Source: a virus
Virus record (IMG/VR): IMGVR_UViG_3300032322_001172
Coordinates: 1-57,506 of that record
Length of the DNA stretch: 57,506 bases
Direction: 5' to 3' (one strand)
The notes beneath the pieces were generated by a model. The model did no database searches. It had not been told where the DNA came from and saw nothing but the letters and a program-made list of their open reading frames with translations. Positions 1 to 7,874 of this stretch are shown here, one piece after another; position 1 is the stretch's first letter; each line of letters starts with the position of its first letter. The position numbers and the translations under genes were made by a program.

Positions 1-1537
1 CTGGTGGTGGCGGTGGTGGCGGTGGTGGCGGTGGTGGCGGTGGTGGCGGTGGTGGCGGTGCTGGTGGCACTGTTACCGAATTAGCTGTCCATGACCCGTA
101 TGTTACAGAGGGAGACTCTACTACAACATTCCCAAGTGATGCAGGAATCAATGAGCCGGATGCTTCTAAGGTTGAAACTGCTATTCCAAAAGTTCCGTCT
201 ACTAGATCTCCCGGAGATGGAGGACCAGGATCAGTATAATTATCAATATATTCTATTAAAAATTCTATTGATTTCGAAGTTCCTAAACTATTGTTACTAA
301 CATCAGTACATCTTGCAGAAATTCTAAAACTATTAGAACCGTATGGACTACTTCCAGATAGACTATACCATTGATCAAAAGTACTTCTTAATCTATAAAA
401 ATTCTGCCCGTTAGTTGGAGATAAACCAGTTCCCGGTGTATTTGCTCCAAACGCTGGTAAAGCTGAAGTTACAGAAGTTAAAAGATTGGACCAACTTAAA
501 TTTTGTGAAGTGGAAACTCCTCCGGTTCTACTCGAAGTGAATCTAATTTTTCCACCAGTGTTAAAAAAATATCTAGCTTGATTTGCTGTTGAAAAAGTAA
601 CATTAATCCTTGTCGACAACGAACTGTTCCAAGATATTGCTACTCCTGGAAATGTAATCGATGAAGAACTTTTATTAACTGTTATTGCTCGACTAACTGT
701 ATCTATGAGAAACCTATTCGAAGGTTGAGATAATAATGTAACTTCGTTTAAGTAATTTGTTTTTGGATAATTTGCTGAAGAAGTCGTAGATGTTATTGCA
801 GTAGAAGAAACTGTCTGATTGGTACTAACATTCCATACACTTAGACCCCAGGGATCGTTAAATCTAGCTGTCAATGTTGTCGTTCCGGTTCCATAAGTTC
901 CGGGATCGTTCAAATACTGAAAAGTTACAGTAGTAGTTGTTGCTGAAATTACTTTTACATTACCATTATAAGAAGGATTTGAATTTCCAGAAATTACAAA
1001 ACCCTGTCCTGTAGAAAAACTTTGAGGCTGTGTAGGAATATTAAAAACTACATTACATGTTCCATCTGCATTAGCGGTCTTAGAAGAAAATCCTGTTAAA
1101 TTTATTGAAAAAAGAGGACCTTGACCTGTTATACTAGTTGAAGGTGTAACACCGCTACCTGTTATAACTTGTCCTATAGCTACCATCCCAGAGCTTACTC
1201 CGGTTACAGTTAATCTATTTCCAGAAATTGACCCTGTAAAATTTACTGTGCCTGCCGACTTTACAGTTTCGTTATCAATTAATCCAATTAACGATGAAGA
1301 TGGTACCCCGGTTTGATGCCGATTTATATTATTAATATCGTTAGAGAGTTTACTCCAATCTGATTTTTTAATTTGTGTACCTTCTGATAGAATTACACTA
1401 TTTCTCAACTGTCCGTAACCGTAAGAAGGATCAACTGTTGTAGTTCCGGGAACAAATCCGCCCGGTCCCATAACAGCAGTTATATAATCAACAATTGCGT
1501 TATAATCTGCTACTGAAATTTTAGAATTTACAGTCAT
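1..1537 (-). CDS. tail fibre/adhesin-like structural protein, C-terminus beyond the window
   Basis: The reading frame stays open from an ATG at 1537 to the left edge (512 codons seen), so the gene is truncated by the window. Its N-terminal domain is paralogous to the starts of the genes at 2984-6910 and 6965-7873. Shared signs are an N-terminal YGYGQ-like motif, a W..L..D.nn...HQTG motif (about residues 55-80), and an ARYFFNTGGKIRFTSSRTGG segment followed by QN..W.N (about residues 320-360). Between HQTG and the FFN motif there is an extra stretch of roughly 150 residues (about 88-240), rich in Thr/Ser/Gly and beta-strand-like, which the two paralogues lack. The visible C-terminal end is a run of about 16 prolines. 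The family recurs in T4-like phages of aquatic bacteria as virion structural or fibre protein. A role in host recognition is inferred from this and from its position at the end of the fibre block. Confidence 0.75.
   Translation of the reverse strand, partial: MTVNSKISVADYNAIVDYITAVMGPGGFVPGTTTVDPSYGYGQLRNSVILSEGTQIKKSDWSKLSNDINNINRHQTGVPSSSLIGLIDNETVKSAGTVNFTGSISGNRLTVTGVSSGMVAIGQVITGSGVTPSTSITGQGPLFSINLTGFSSKTANADGTCNVVFNIPTQPQSFSTGQGFVISGNSNPSYNGNVKVISATTTTVTFQYLNDPGTYGTGTTTLTARFNDPWGLSVWNVSTNQTVSSTAITSTTSSANYPKTNYLNEVTLLSQPSNRFLIDTVSRAITVNKSSSSITFPGVAISWNSSLSTRINVTFSTANQARYFFNTGGKIRFTSSRTGGVSTSQNLSWSNLLTSVTSALPAFGANTPGTGLSPTNGQNFYRLRSTFDQWYSLSGSSPYGSNSFRISARCTDVSNNSLGTSKSIEFLIEYIDNYTDPGPPSPGDLVDGTFGIAVSTLEASGSLIPASLGNVVVESPSVTYGSWTANSVTVPPAPPPPPPPPPPPPPPPPPPP
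3..56. repeat. 9-bp minisatellite (six copies) encoding polyproline
   Basis: Six perfect tandem copies of GGTGGTGGC lie next to the window edge and may continue outside it. Read on the minus strand they give CCA/CCG codons only, a polyproline run in the partial fibre gene. Such a tract can gain or lose copies by replication slippage without shifting the frame, because the unit is three codons. Confidence 0.9.
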
Positions 1538-1557
1538 ATATTATCTAATCTTTGAGT

Positions 1558-1565
1558 TATTTATG
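1558..1565 (-). promoter_or_regulatory. putative T4-type late promoter box (CATAAATA)
   Basis: Seven of eight bases match the T4 late -10 consensus TATAAATA. The box lies 20 bases before the ATG of the partial fibre gene, in the short gap after the preceding gene. A gp55 late sigma factor is encoded in this window. The assignment is by motif and position only. Confidence 0.5.
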
Positions 1566-1589
1566 ATGAAAAAAATCTTAAAAAATATT

Positions 1590-2984
1590 TCATCCTTCCC
1601 AACTTATTCTAGCATAACCGTCGGCACCCGGGGATCCATTTGGATTATTTGTTCTATGGTCTCCGCCGGCTCCCCCTCCGGATCCGTCGCCGCCGACAGC
1701 AGTTTTGGGTGTAAAAGGATACTTATCATTACCGCCAGTGACTCCCCCGCCTCCGCCTTCGGCAGAAACAGATACCGATAAACCAGTAGTTTGAGATTTT
1801 ACTGTTGTCATGCTACCTTTAATTCCGGATCGGGCTGATGCGACATTGTTATTGTATTTTCCACCGCTACCGCCAACCCCTACTGATATACTTAAATTTA
1901 TATCTGTATTTCTTAAGTTTGCAGGAACGCTATATGTTTTGGACGATGTATACCCATTTCCTCCGCTGCCTCCGGGGTGCCCGGTGAGTTGTTTGCATCC
2001 AGCATGATAAGAACCGCCTCCGCCTCCGCCACCAGATACTGTTACTGTAAAAGAAGTTATACCCACAGGTAATGTAAAATTTGTACTAGAAGTAAACACT
2101 CGGCTACCGGAAACTGGATCTTTCGAAGTATCATTGATAGTTACAGCCAAACTACTAGCAAGCTCTGTAGTGTTTCCGGTTATTCGATTTTTAGATTTTA
2201 CAACTACTTTAAATTGTTCTAATCCGCTCTCGGTCGATCTATCAGCCTTTACTGTGATAACCCTCGTATCCTGACTAGCAAATATTGTTCCTTGAAATAA
2301 TTCTCCGGTTAACGGAGAAGAAAAATCGTTCGATGTAACATCGCCTGCTATTCCAACTATTTCGTAAATATAATCTACTGTTGAAGTAATAGTGCTTAAA
2401 GTAAAATTTCTTCTGAAAGAAAAAGTAACCGAACCGCCCTCATCAACAGTTGTAATGCTCGGAGTTATAGATATACCAGGATCCACTGGTGCTACTGTTT
2501 TGCTGGTATCTACTACTACAACCGCATCTGATGTTGCTACTACTGGTCCTGAAACTGAATTTTTTCTTAATTCTAAAATTATAGTTTCGTTGTTCTCGGT
2601 TAATTGATCATTAGTTAAGGTTTTCGAAATTGACCCTCTTCCGGAACTAATAGCAATCGATCCACTGTTTTCACCGTCTGCAAAATCTTTAGCTGTAGTT
2701 GTTCCTTTATTGGTATAATATAAAAACCCAGAAGATATTTCAGATGAAGATACCGACCAGGTAACTGTTTGACCTTCAGATACCGTTGTGATATTTGGCG
2801 TTATTTTACTAATCCCCACAGGAACAGGAACTATGATTGGTTCAGGAACTGGTACTGGTATTGGTACTGGTACTGGACTTGGAATTGGATTTGGAACTGG
2901 CACTGGAGTTGTTGGCAATATCAAACTCACAGTCTGACTAGATTGTCCATTATTCAAGCTGATGGTAAAATTTTTAGTAGACAT
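1590..2984 (-). CDS. adhesin-like protein: Pro-Val linker, Calx-beta domains, Gly-rich tip
   Basis: This 464-residue protein has a short N-terminus, a Pro-Val linker (about residues 24-55), two Calx-beta-like domains (about 62-165 and 170-290; ITTVSEG and ITTVDEG entries) and a C-terminal Gly-rich domain (about 300-464) with runs of Gly. The ATG at 2984 overlaps the stop of the preceding gene as TAATG, so I prefer it to the GTG at 2996. It lacks the N-terminal paralogous domain of its neighbours but carries the same linker as the 1308-residue protein just upstream. Gly-rich tips of this sort occur in phage receptor-binding adhesins such as the gp38 family, where glycine-rich loops contact the receptor. 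A role as a distal adhesin is inferred. Confidence 0.72.
   Translation of the reverse strand: MSTKNFTISLNNGQSSQTVSLILPTTPVPVPNPIPSPVPVPIPVPVPEPIIVPVPVGISKITPNITTVSEGQTVTWSVSSSEISSGFLYYTNKGTTTAKDFADGENSGSIAISSGRGSISKTLTNDQLTENNETIILELRKNSVSGPVVATSDAVVVVDTSKTVAPVDPGISITPSITTVDEGGSVTFSFRRNFTLSTITSTVDYIYEIVGIAGDVTSNDFSSPLTGELFQGTIFASQDTRVITVKADRSTESGLEQFKVVVKSKNRITGNTTELASSLAVTINDTSKDPVSGSRVFTSSTNFTLPVGITSFTVTVSGGGGGGGSYHAGCKQLTGHPGGSGGNGYTSSKTYSVPANLRNTDINLSISVGVGGSGGKYNNNVASARSGIKGSMTTVKSQTTGLSVSVSAEGGGGGVTGGNDKYPFTPKTAVGGDGSGGGAGGDHRTNNPNGSPGADGYARISWEG
2821..2909. repeat. Pro-Val linker coding repeat (period about 6-12 bp)
   Basis: A degenerate ACTGGTACTGG-type repeat encodes alternating Pro with Val/Ile/Asn on the minus strand. 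A closely related tract occurs at 5711-5790 in the neighbouring gene. Both give a PVPNPIPSP motif, so the two linkers share ancestry. Confidence 0.75.
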
Positions 2985-5900
2985 TATTCTTCCCACTCAA
3001 TCTTAATATATCCATTGGTTCCTGCTCCGCCGCCGCCTTGAGGGGGTGATCCTCCGCTTTGTCCGAACCCGCCGCCACCACCTGCGCCGTATCCCGATCC
3101 AGCTTGGCCATTATTTTGGCTAACTGTTCCCTCTGCTCCTCCTGTGCCGTATCCAGGAATTCCGCCTCCGCGGCCACCAGAAGTAACCACTGAACCTAGT
3201 TTACCAGCCGAACCTTTCACTACCTGACCGTCGGTTCCAGAAATACCGCCTTCTGGGGCTAAACCTCGTTGATTAAAATGATTAGAATATCCTGTATTTG
3301 GTGGATTTCCTCCGGCAGCTACTACAGTACCGAAACTAGTTCTTGCACCGGCTGACCCATTTTTAACAGAACCGCCTGTAGTTTTGGCAGCACCTGCCCC
3401 GCCTTTTCCTACTGAGTAAGAAATTTTCTGACCAGGTGTTACTGAAATAGTTCTTTGATTAAATCCTCCAGAAGATCCGCCACCACCACCGGAAACATAC
3501 GGGTTGGCTTCTGAACCAGAAGCACCCCCGGCTCCGCCGCCGATAGCTGTTACAGATACACTAGTAACTCCTGCCGGAACTGTCCATGTTCCCGATCCTG
3601 AGGACCAGCTTTGTTCTTTTTTCTGTTTTGGAATTACTCTTTCTGGAATTTGTAAAGTTTTTGTATATGGTGTAAGACCCTCTCTAGTGACTGTTGCTGT
3701 GACATTAAATGCTTTATGGGGCGCCTTAACTCTAAATGTTGCTCTAGTATTATTACCTGATATTACAGACCATACAAGATTTCCACCGGCAGGATTGTCA
3801 AAAGTTCCTGTGGTATCAAAATTCTGATTAGGTGCAGAGTTGAGAGCGTACCTATATGTTCCGTATCCTGGCCCTGTAACTGTTAATTTAAATTCAGTAT
3901 AATTTGTCGTGCCATTATACTCTGTAGTAAAATCTGCAGAAATTGCCTGTGTCGGAACAGGGGCCGGTTTAGTCGAAGTGTCGTAAAGAGTTACCGACGG
4001 ACTTCTTGCTACTACGGTACCGGTCGTTGAGTTCTCTCTCAATTCCATAAAGAACAGCGCATCGCCTTCTGTAATTTTATCTTCCTTAAAGCTAAGAGTA
4101 AAAGTTCCTCTATCGTTAAGTATATCTACCGTATACGATGTTGTGCCTGTAGTAAAGTCTGCCGAGGTTACTGTTGATGAATTTAATGTAGCGTACAACT
4201 TGCCGGTGCCAAATCCCTGTGCTGTAACATCAAAAACTAAACTACTTCCTTCATTTACAGTTAATGATCTTGGACAAATTTTAAAAACAGTTCTTACTGG
4301 TAACACACTTTTTGGTTTACCTTTAATAGTGGTCATTGCCCAAGTATCTGCTTTTTTCGCTGAACCTTGATTGCCCTTCTGATAATATCTCAAATATATA
4401 CTCTGAGAAGGAGATCCAGATATTTGATATGTAATAGTCATAGACCCGTTGGTTCCATTACCACCGCTGGTTCTACCCGCAATACCTCCAGATCCACCGC
4501 CGCCAACATCTTGAGTAAATTGGCCGCCGGAAGGAATAAGATTAGTTCCCCTACTACCTCGATATCCACCAGGATCACCGTTTCCACCACTGGCTCCGCC
4601 TAATCCACCTTGGGATCCGCCACCCCCGCCGCCACTGCCGCCACCGTCAACTCCGGCTAAATTTCCTCTATCAAAACCGTCTCCACCTTTGGTACTTTGA
4701 GTACTTGTTCTGTATGTAGTTTCAGGATTATGAGTTTGTGGAGAACTTGCGCCGGCGCCTGCTCCACCACCACCGCCCCCTGCTATTGCTGTAATTACAT
4801 TATTTTTTAGAAGAACAGTTGCACCGCCACCGCCACCTGCAGCCCCCGATGCACCGTACGACCCCGGACGGCCGCCTTGGCCTCCTTCATACCCAGGATA
4901 AGATTTTCCCCCTTGTGCGGTTAAAAATCTAGCTCCGCCAGATCGTATTACTTCTGATGTATTTCTAATACCGGCAACCTGAGATTCTCCGCCTTCGCCA
5001 CCGCCTCCGGTGTATACAGAAATTATATCTAAAGGAGTTACTGGTAGTGTAAAAGTTATTTTTTGACGACCCTGACCATCTTGGCCGTTAGGAGTATTAT
5101 AGCCACCACCTCCGCCTGCACCGGAATACATGGTAATGTCTAAACTAGTTACTCTGTCCGGAACTACAAAAGTTTGAATTCCCTCAGCATAAGGAAATTC
5201 TCTTACTATAGTTGTAATTGTGCTTGCAGACGGAACATTAACACTTTTTTCTATCCATACATCGTTAGGAATCTCACTGACTGTATATCTTTCTAATGTT
5301 ATCCAATTTCTGTTATCTGAAGAATATTGTAGTTCTAAAGCCTCATCTTCTGCTGTGCCGCTGTTCTTTTCTGGAACTTGACCCCATCCACTTTCTGTTC
5401 CTTTGTTTATTTTAAAAACAAATTGACTTATGTCGGAAACATTAACAGGATTTTTTGTTGCTATAAATCTTTCGTAGTTTGTAGCAGATGCTATTGTAGA
5501 AACTGATGCATTTATTCCAAAAACCGACACTGGGTGCGTATCTTCAGTTTTTGGATCTAGCATTCCTGGATAATTAAAATATCTCGCAACGCTTTGATGG
5601 TTAGGTAATCCTATAGTCCATGCTGCCGAATTAGAAAGATCTAAAACATTTGTCCAATTGTTTCTATCATTGATATCTTGTCTAATTACAACAAATTCTT
5701 GACAAACATCAACTGGAACTGGAATAGGATTCGGAACTGGTACTGGCACCGGTATTGGTGAAGGAATAGGATTTGGAACCGGAACTGGTTGAGGAATATA
5801 ATTAGGTACGCCAACATAATCGCTGCTAGTAGTTGCAAAAGTTTTAGTAGCTTGATTATCAAAAACTACAAAACTGGATGTCAACGGACTGTTGCCAATT

Positions 5901-6910
5901 TCGTTGCTATTAACTCCCGTAATCGTATAAGGTACTGCTTCACCGTCAGGAACATTTATCGTATTAAGTGTAATTGTAAACGAATCATTTACTGCACTGG
6001 CCGACAATTTATTCTTTGTCAAAGAATATACTTTGTTAGGCTGACCGGTTAAAGTTATATTCTGTAAATTATAATCTGGTTCAGAAATAGTAAAAAATCT
6101 ATCATTGTTTAAAGGTCCCGATGGGAGTAACTGAGAAACATCTATTTGTAATCTACCATCTACTTTATCTGATACTCCTGCAAAAGAATCTTCCCAAGTA
6201 ATCCTAAAAGTTATCTGGCTGGCTGACCCTGTAGAGTTATCATTAGTATTAACTGTAGCTTCTATTCTATAGTAATTTGAAGAATATGGAGTAGAAAGAT
6301 TTTTTTGATAAACGGTTTTATATTGATTGTTTAAGTTATAAAATCCTGCAAAGAGAGAATTATATGCTTTAAAATCTACACTTGCCGCTGAATTTAATAT
6401 ATTAGTCCATGCGCCATTTTGAGGTGTATCTGTTCCGCCGGATCTAGAACTAGAAAATCTGATCAATCCGCCGCTGTTAAAAAAATGTCTAGCTCGATCG
6501 CTGGTTTCAAAAGTAATTGTAAGTATGGCTTGAGCTCTTTGAGACCAAGGAATAGATATACTTTTTACAGCTTTGGCCGAAATTACTGATCTTCCCGTTC
6601 CGATAAAAAATCTATTACTATCTAAAGTATTAACAAGAGTTTCTATCTGATTTAAATCAGAAAGAGTAATAGTTGTATTGCTATCAAAATTTGGGACTGA
6701 AGGGATCGAACCTGTTTGATGTATTAGAGTATTTGATAAATCTTCAGTTAATTCTTTCCATTGATTTATCGAAATTACTGATCCTTCTTGTGCTTCTAAA
6801 CTTACTAATGTTTGACCGTATCCTCTATCCGAAAACCCGTTACCTAAGATATTTGCTATCTTAGTTCTTAACTGATTATAATCATTTTCATCAACGCTTC
6901 GTTCGGACAT
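2984..6910 (-). CDS. large modular tail fibre/adhesin-like protein
   Basis: This is a 1308-residue modular protein. Residues 1 to about 300 are the paralogous N-terminal domain (RGYGQ, HQTG, HFFNSGG, SSRSGG, QN.aW.N). A Pro-Val linker follows (about 371-402), then a beta-rich region. Next come a first Gly-rich domain (about 585-825, many GGGGG runs), a Calx-beta-like domain (about 880-975, LTVNEGSS), an Ig-like stretch and a second Gly-rich domain reaching the C-terminus (about 1108-1308). The order of a conserved attachment domain first and variable adhesive modules last fits a fibre whose N-terminus docks on the virion. The gene sits between a short paralogue containing only the N-terminal domain and the overlapping 464-residue adhesin-like gene. 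No enzyme motif was recognised. Function is inferred from architecture. Confidence 0.78.
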   Translation of the reverse strand: MSERSVDENDYNQLRTKIANILGNGFSDRGYGQTLVSLEAQEGSVISINQWKELTEDLSNTLIHQTGSIPSVPNFDSNTTITLSDLNQIETLVNTLDSNRFFIGTGRSVISAKAVKSISIPWSQRAQAILTITFETSDRARHFFNSGGLIRFSSSRSGGTDTPQNGAWTNILNSAASVDFKAYNSLFAGFYNLNNQYKTVYQKNLSTPYSSNYYRIEATVNTNDNSTGSASQITFRITWEDSFAGVSDKVDGRLQIDVSQLLPSGPLNNDRFFTISEPDYNLQNITLTGQPNKVYSLTKNKLSASAVNDSFTITLNTINVPDGEAVPYTITGVNSNEIGNSPLTSSFVVFDNQATKTFATTSSDYVGVPNYIPQPVPVPNPIPSPIPVPVPVPNPIPVPVDVCQEFVVIRQDINDRNNWTNVLDLSNSAAWTIGLPNHQSVARYFNYPGMLDPKTEDTHPVSVFGINASVSTIASATNYERFIATKNPVNVSDISQFVFKINKGTESGWGQVPEKNSGTAEDEALELQYSSDNRNWITLERYTVSEIPNDVWIEKSVNVPSASTITTIVREFPYAEGIQTFVVPDRVTSLDITMYSGAGGGGGYNTPNGQDGQGRQKITFTLPVTPLDIISVYTGGGGEGGESQVAGIRNTSEVIRSGGARFLTAQGGKSYPGYEGGQGGRPGSYGASGAAGGGGGATVLLKNNVITAIAGGGGGGAGAGASSPQTHNPETTYRTSTQSTKGGDGFDRGNLAGVDGGGSGGGGGGSQGGLGGASGGNGDPGGYRGSRGTNLIPSGGQFTQDVGGGGSGGIAGRTSGGNGTNGSMTITYQISGSPSQSIYLRYYQKGNQGSAKKADTWAMTTIKGKPKSVLPVRTVFKICPRSLTVNEGSSLVFDVTAQGFGTGKLYATLNSSTVTSADFTTGTTSYTVDILNDRGTFTLSFKEDKITEGDALFFMELRENSTTGTVVARSPSVTLYDTSTKPAPVPTQAISADFTTEYNGTTNYTEFKLTVTGPGYGTYRYALNSAPNQNFDTTGTFDNPAGGNLVWSVISGNNTRATFRVKAPHKAFNVTATVTREGLTPYTKTLQIPERVIPKQKKEQSWSSGSGTWTVPAGVTSVSVTAIGGGAGGASGSEANPYVSGGGGGSSGGFNQRTISVTPGQKISYSVGKGGAGAAKTTGGSVKNGSAGARTSFGTVVAAGGNPPNTGYSNHFNQRGLAPEGGISGTDGQVVKGSAGKLGSVVTSGGRGGGIPGYGTGGAEGTVSQNNGQAGSGYGAGGGGGFGQSGGSPPQGGGGAGTNGYIKIEWEE
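5711..5790. repeat. Pro-Val linker coding repeat, copy in the 1308-residue gene
   Basis: A degenerate hexamer repeat encodes a PVPNPIPSP-type linker on the minus strand, joining the N-terminal attachment domain to the adhesive modules. It is closely related to the tract at 2821-2909. Confidence 0.75.
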
Positions 6911-6964
6911 ATCATCATTCGATTAAAATTTGGTCTTATGCAAGTAGAAGGAGCATTAGTGTAT

Positions 6965-7873
6965 CTACGGTGTTATACTCGAAATAGTATAACTAGGCCC
7001 TACGACCGAAAAAGCACCAAACCCATCGGGTTTCAATAAACCACTAGCTCGTTGCTCTTCAACACTAAAACTTATTTCTCCGTCTACTTGATCATTAGGT
7101 AGGGAAGGTTTCAGATCTACATAATTATCAGCCCAGGTCAATCTTAGAGTTACCTGTGTTGCTGTTCCTTCACTGTTGTTTACAACATTTGATCTAGCTT
7201 CAATTCTATATGTATTCGCCGAGTACAGATAATATCCAGAACCAGTATAAAGAGCCACGGTCTGATAGGTATCAGTTAAAGTGTAAAAATTTACACTAGA
7301 CGAAGTTCCTGCTCCAAATTGAACTACTCCTGCTGCGGTCAACATATTGGTCCAAGATGTATTTTGTGCCGAAACCGAACCGCCTGTTCTCGAACTGCTT
7401 ATTCTTACTTTCCCGCCACTATTAAAGAACCATCTAGCTTCGTTGGCTGTGGAAAAAGATAAAGTAATTGTAGCTTGTATTTGATTGCTCCAAGGCACCG
7501 CATAAGTTTGTGAACCTTTGCCTTCTATGACACTTTGTCCTAGAGCAAGATTAAATCTATTTGCATCTGCTGTGGTCAGAGCACTTTCATACGAAGATAA
7601 TGGATAAGAAGCTCCTAGTCGTACAACCTGTCCCGAATCAACATTAGGCAATATGGGAATTACACCTGTTTGATGAATAAGAATATTAAGTAAATCAAAA
7701 TATAAAGCATCCCATTGTTCGTCTTGAACCACCACCGGAGTAGGGGGATCCGGAAGAGCCACACTGCCTAATGCCTGACCGTATCCTCTCGATCCTGTGC
7801 CAGCGCCTAGAAGAGAATTTATCGTAGATCTAATTATGTTATAATCAGTTCGAGTAATAGTACGAGTGGTCAT
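6965..7873 (-). CDS. short fibre-family protein, N-terminal domain only
   Basis: This 302-residue protein consists almost entirely of the paralogous N-terminal domain found in the 1308-residue gene downstream and in the partial gene at the left edge. The shared motifs are RGYGQ near residue 30, LIHQTG near 70, RWFFNSGGKVRISSSRTGG near 145-165 and QN.sW.N after it. It has no linker, Calx-beta or Gly-rich module. It may be a base or connector subunit on which longer fibres assemble, or a fibre gene that lost its distal part. The 54-base gap to the next gene downstream shows no clear late-promoter box. Confidence 0.72.
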   Translation of the reverse strand: MTTRTITRTDYNIIRSTINSLLGAGTGSRGYGQALGSVALPDPPTPVVVQDEQWDALYFDLLNILIHQTGVIPILPNVDSGQVVRLGASYPLSSYESALTTADANRFNLALGQSVIEGKGSQTYAVPWSNQIQATITLSFSTANEARWFFNSGGKVRISSSRTGGSVSAQNTSWTNMLTAAGVVQFGAGTSSSVNFYTLTDTYQTVALYTGSGYYLYSANTYRIEARSNVVNNSEGTATQVTLRLTWADNYVDLKPSLPNDQVDGEISFSVEEQRASGLLKPDGFGAFSVVGPSYTISSITP

Positions 7874-7874
7874 T

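Noticed and set aside
2985-2996. GTG start four codons upstream for the 464-residue adhesin-like gene
   Set aside because: The ATG at 2984 gives the TAATG coupling typical of this genome, so the GTG extension was not used.
3-5140. CRISPR-like or other DNA repeats in the Gly-rich regions
   Set aside because: Repeats are codon-level (Gly, Pro, Val) without regular spacers and are fully explained by the proteins.
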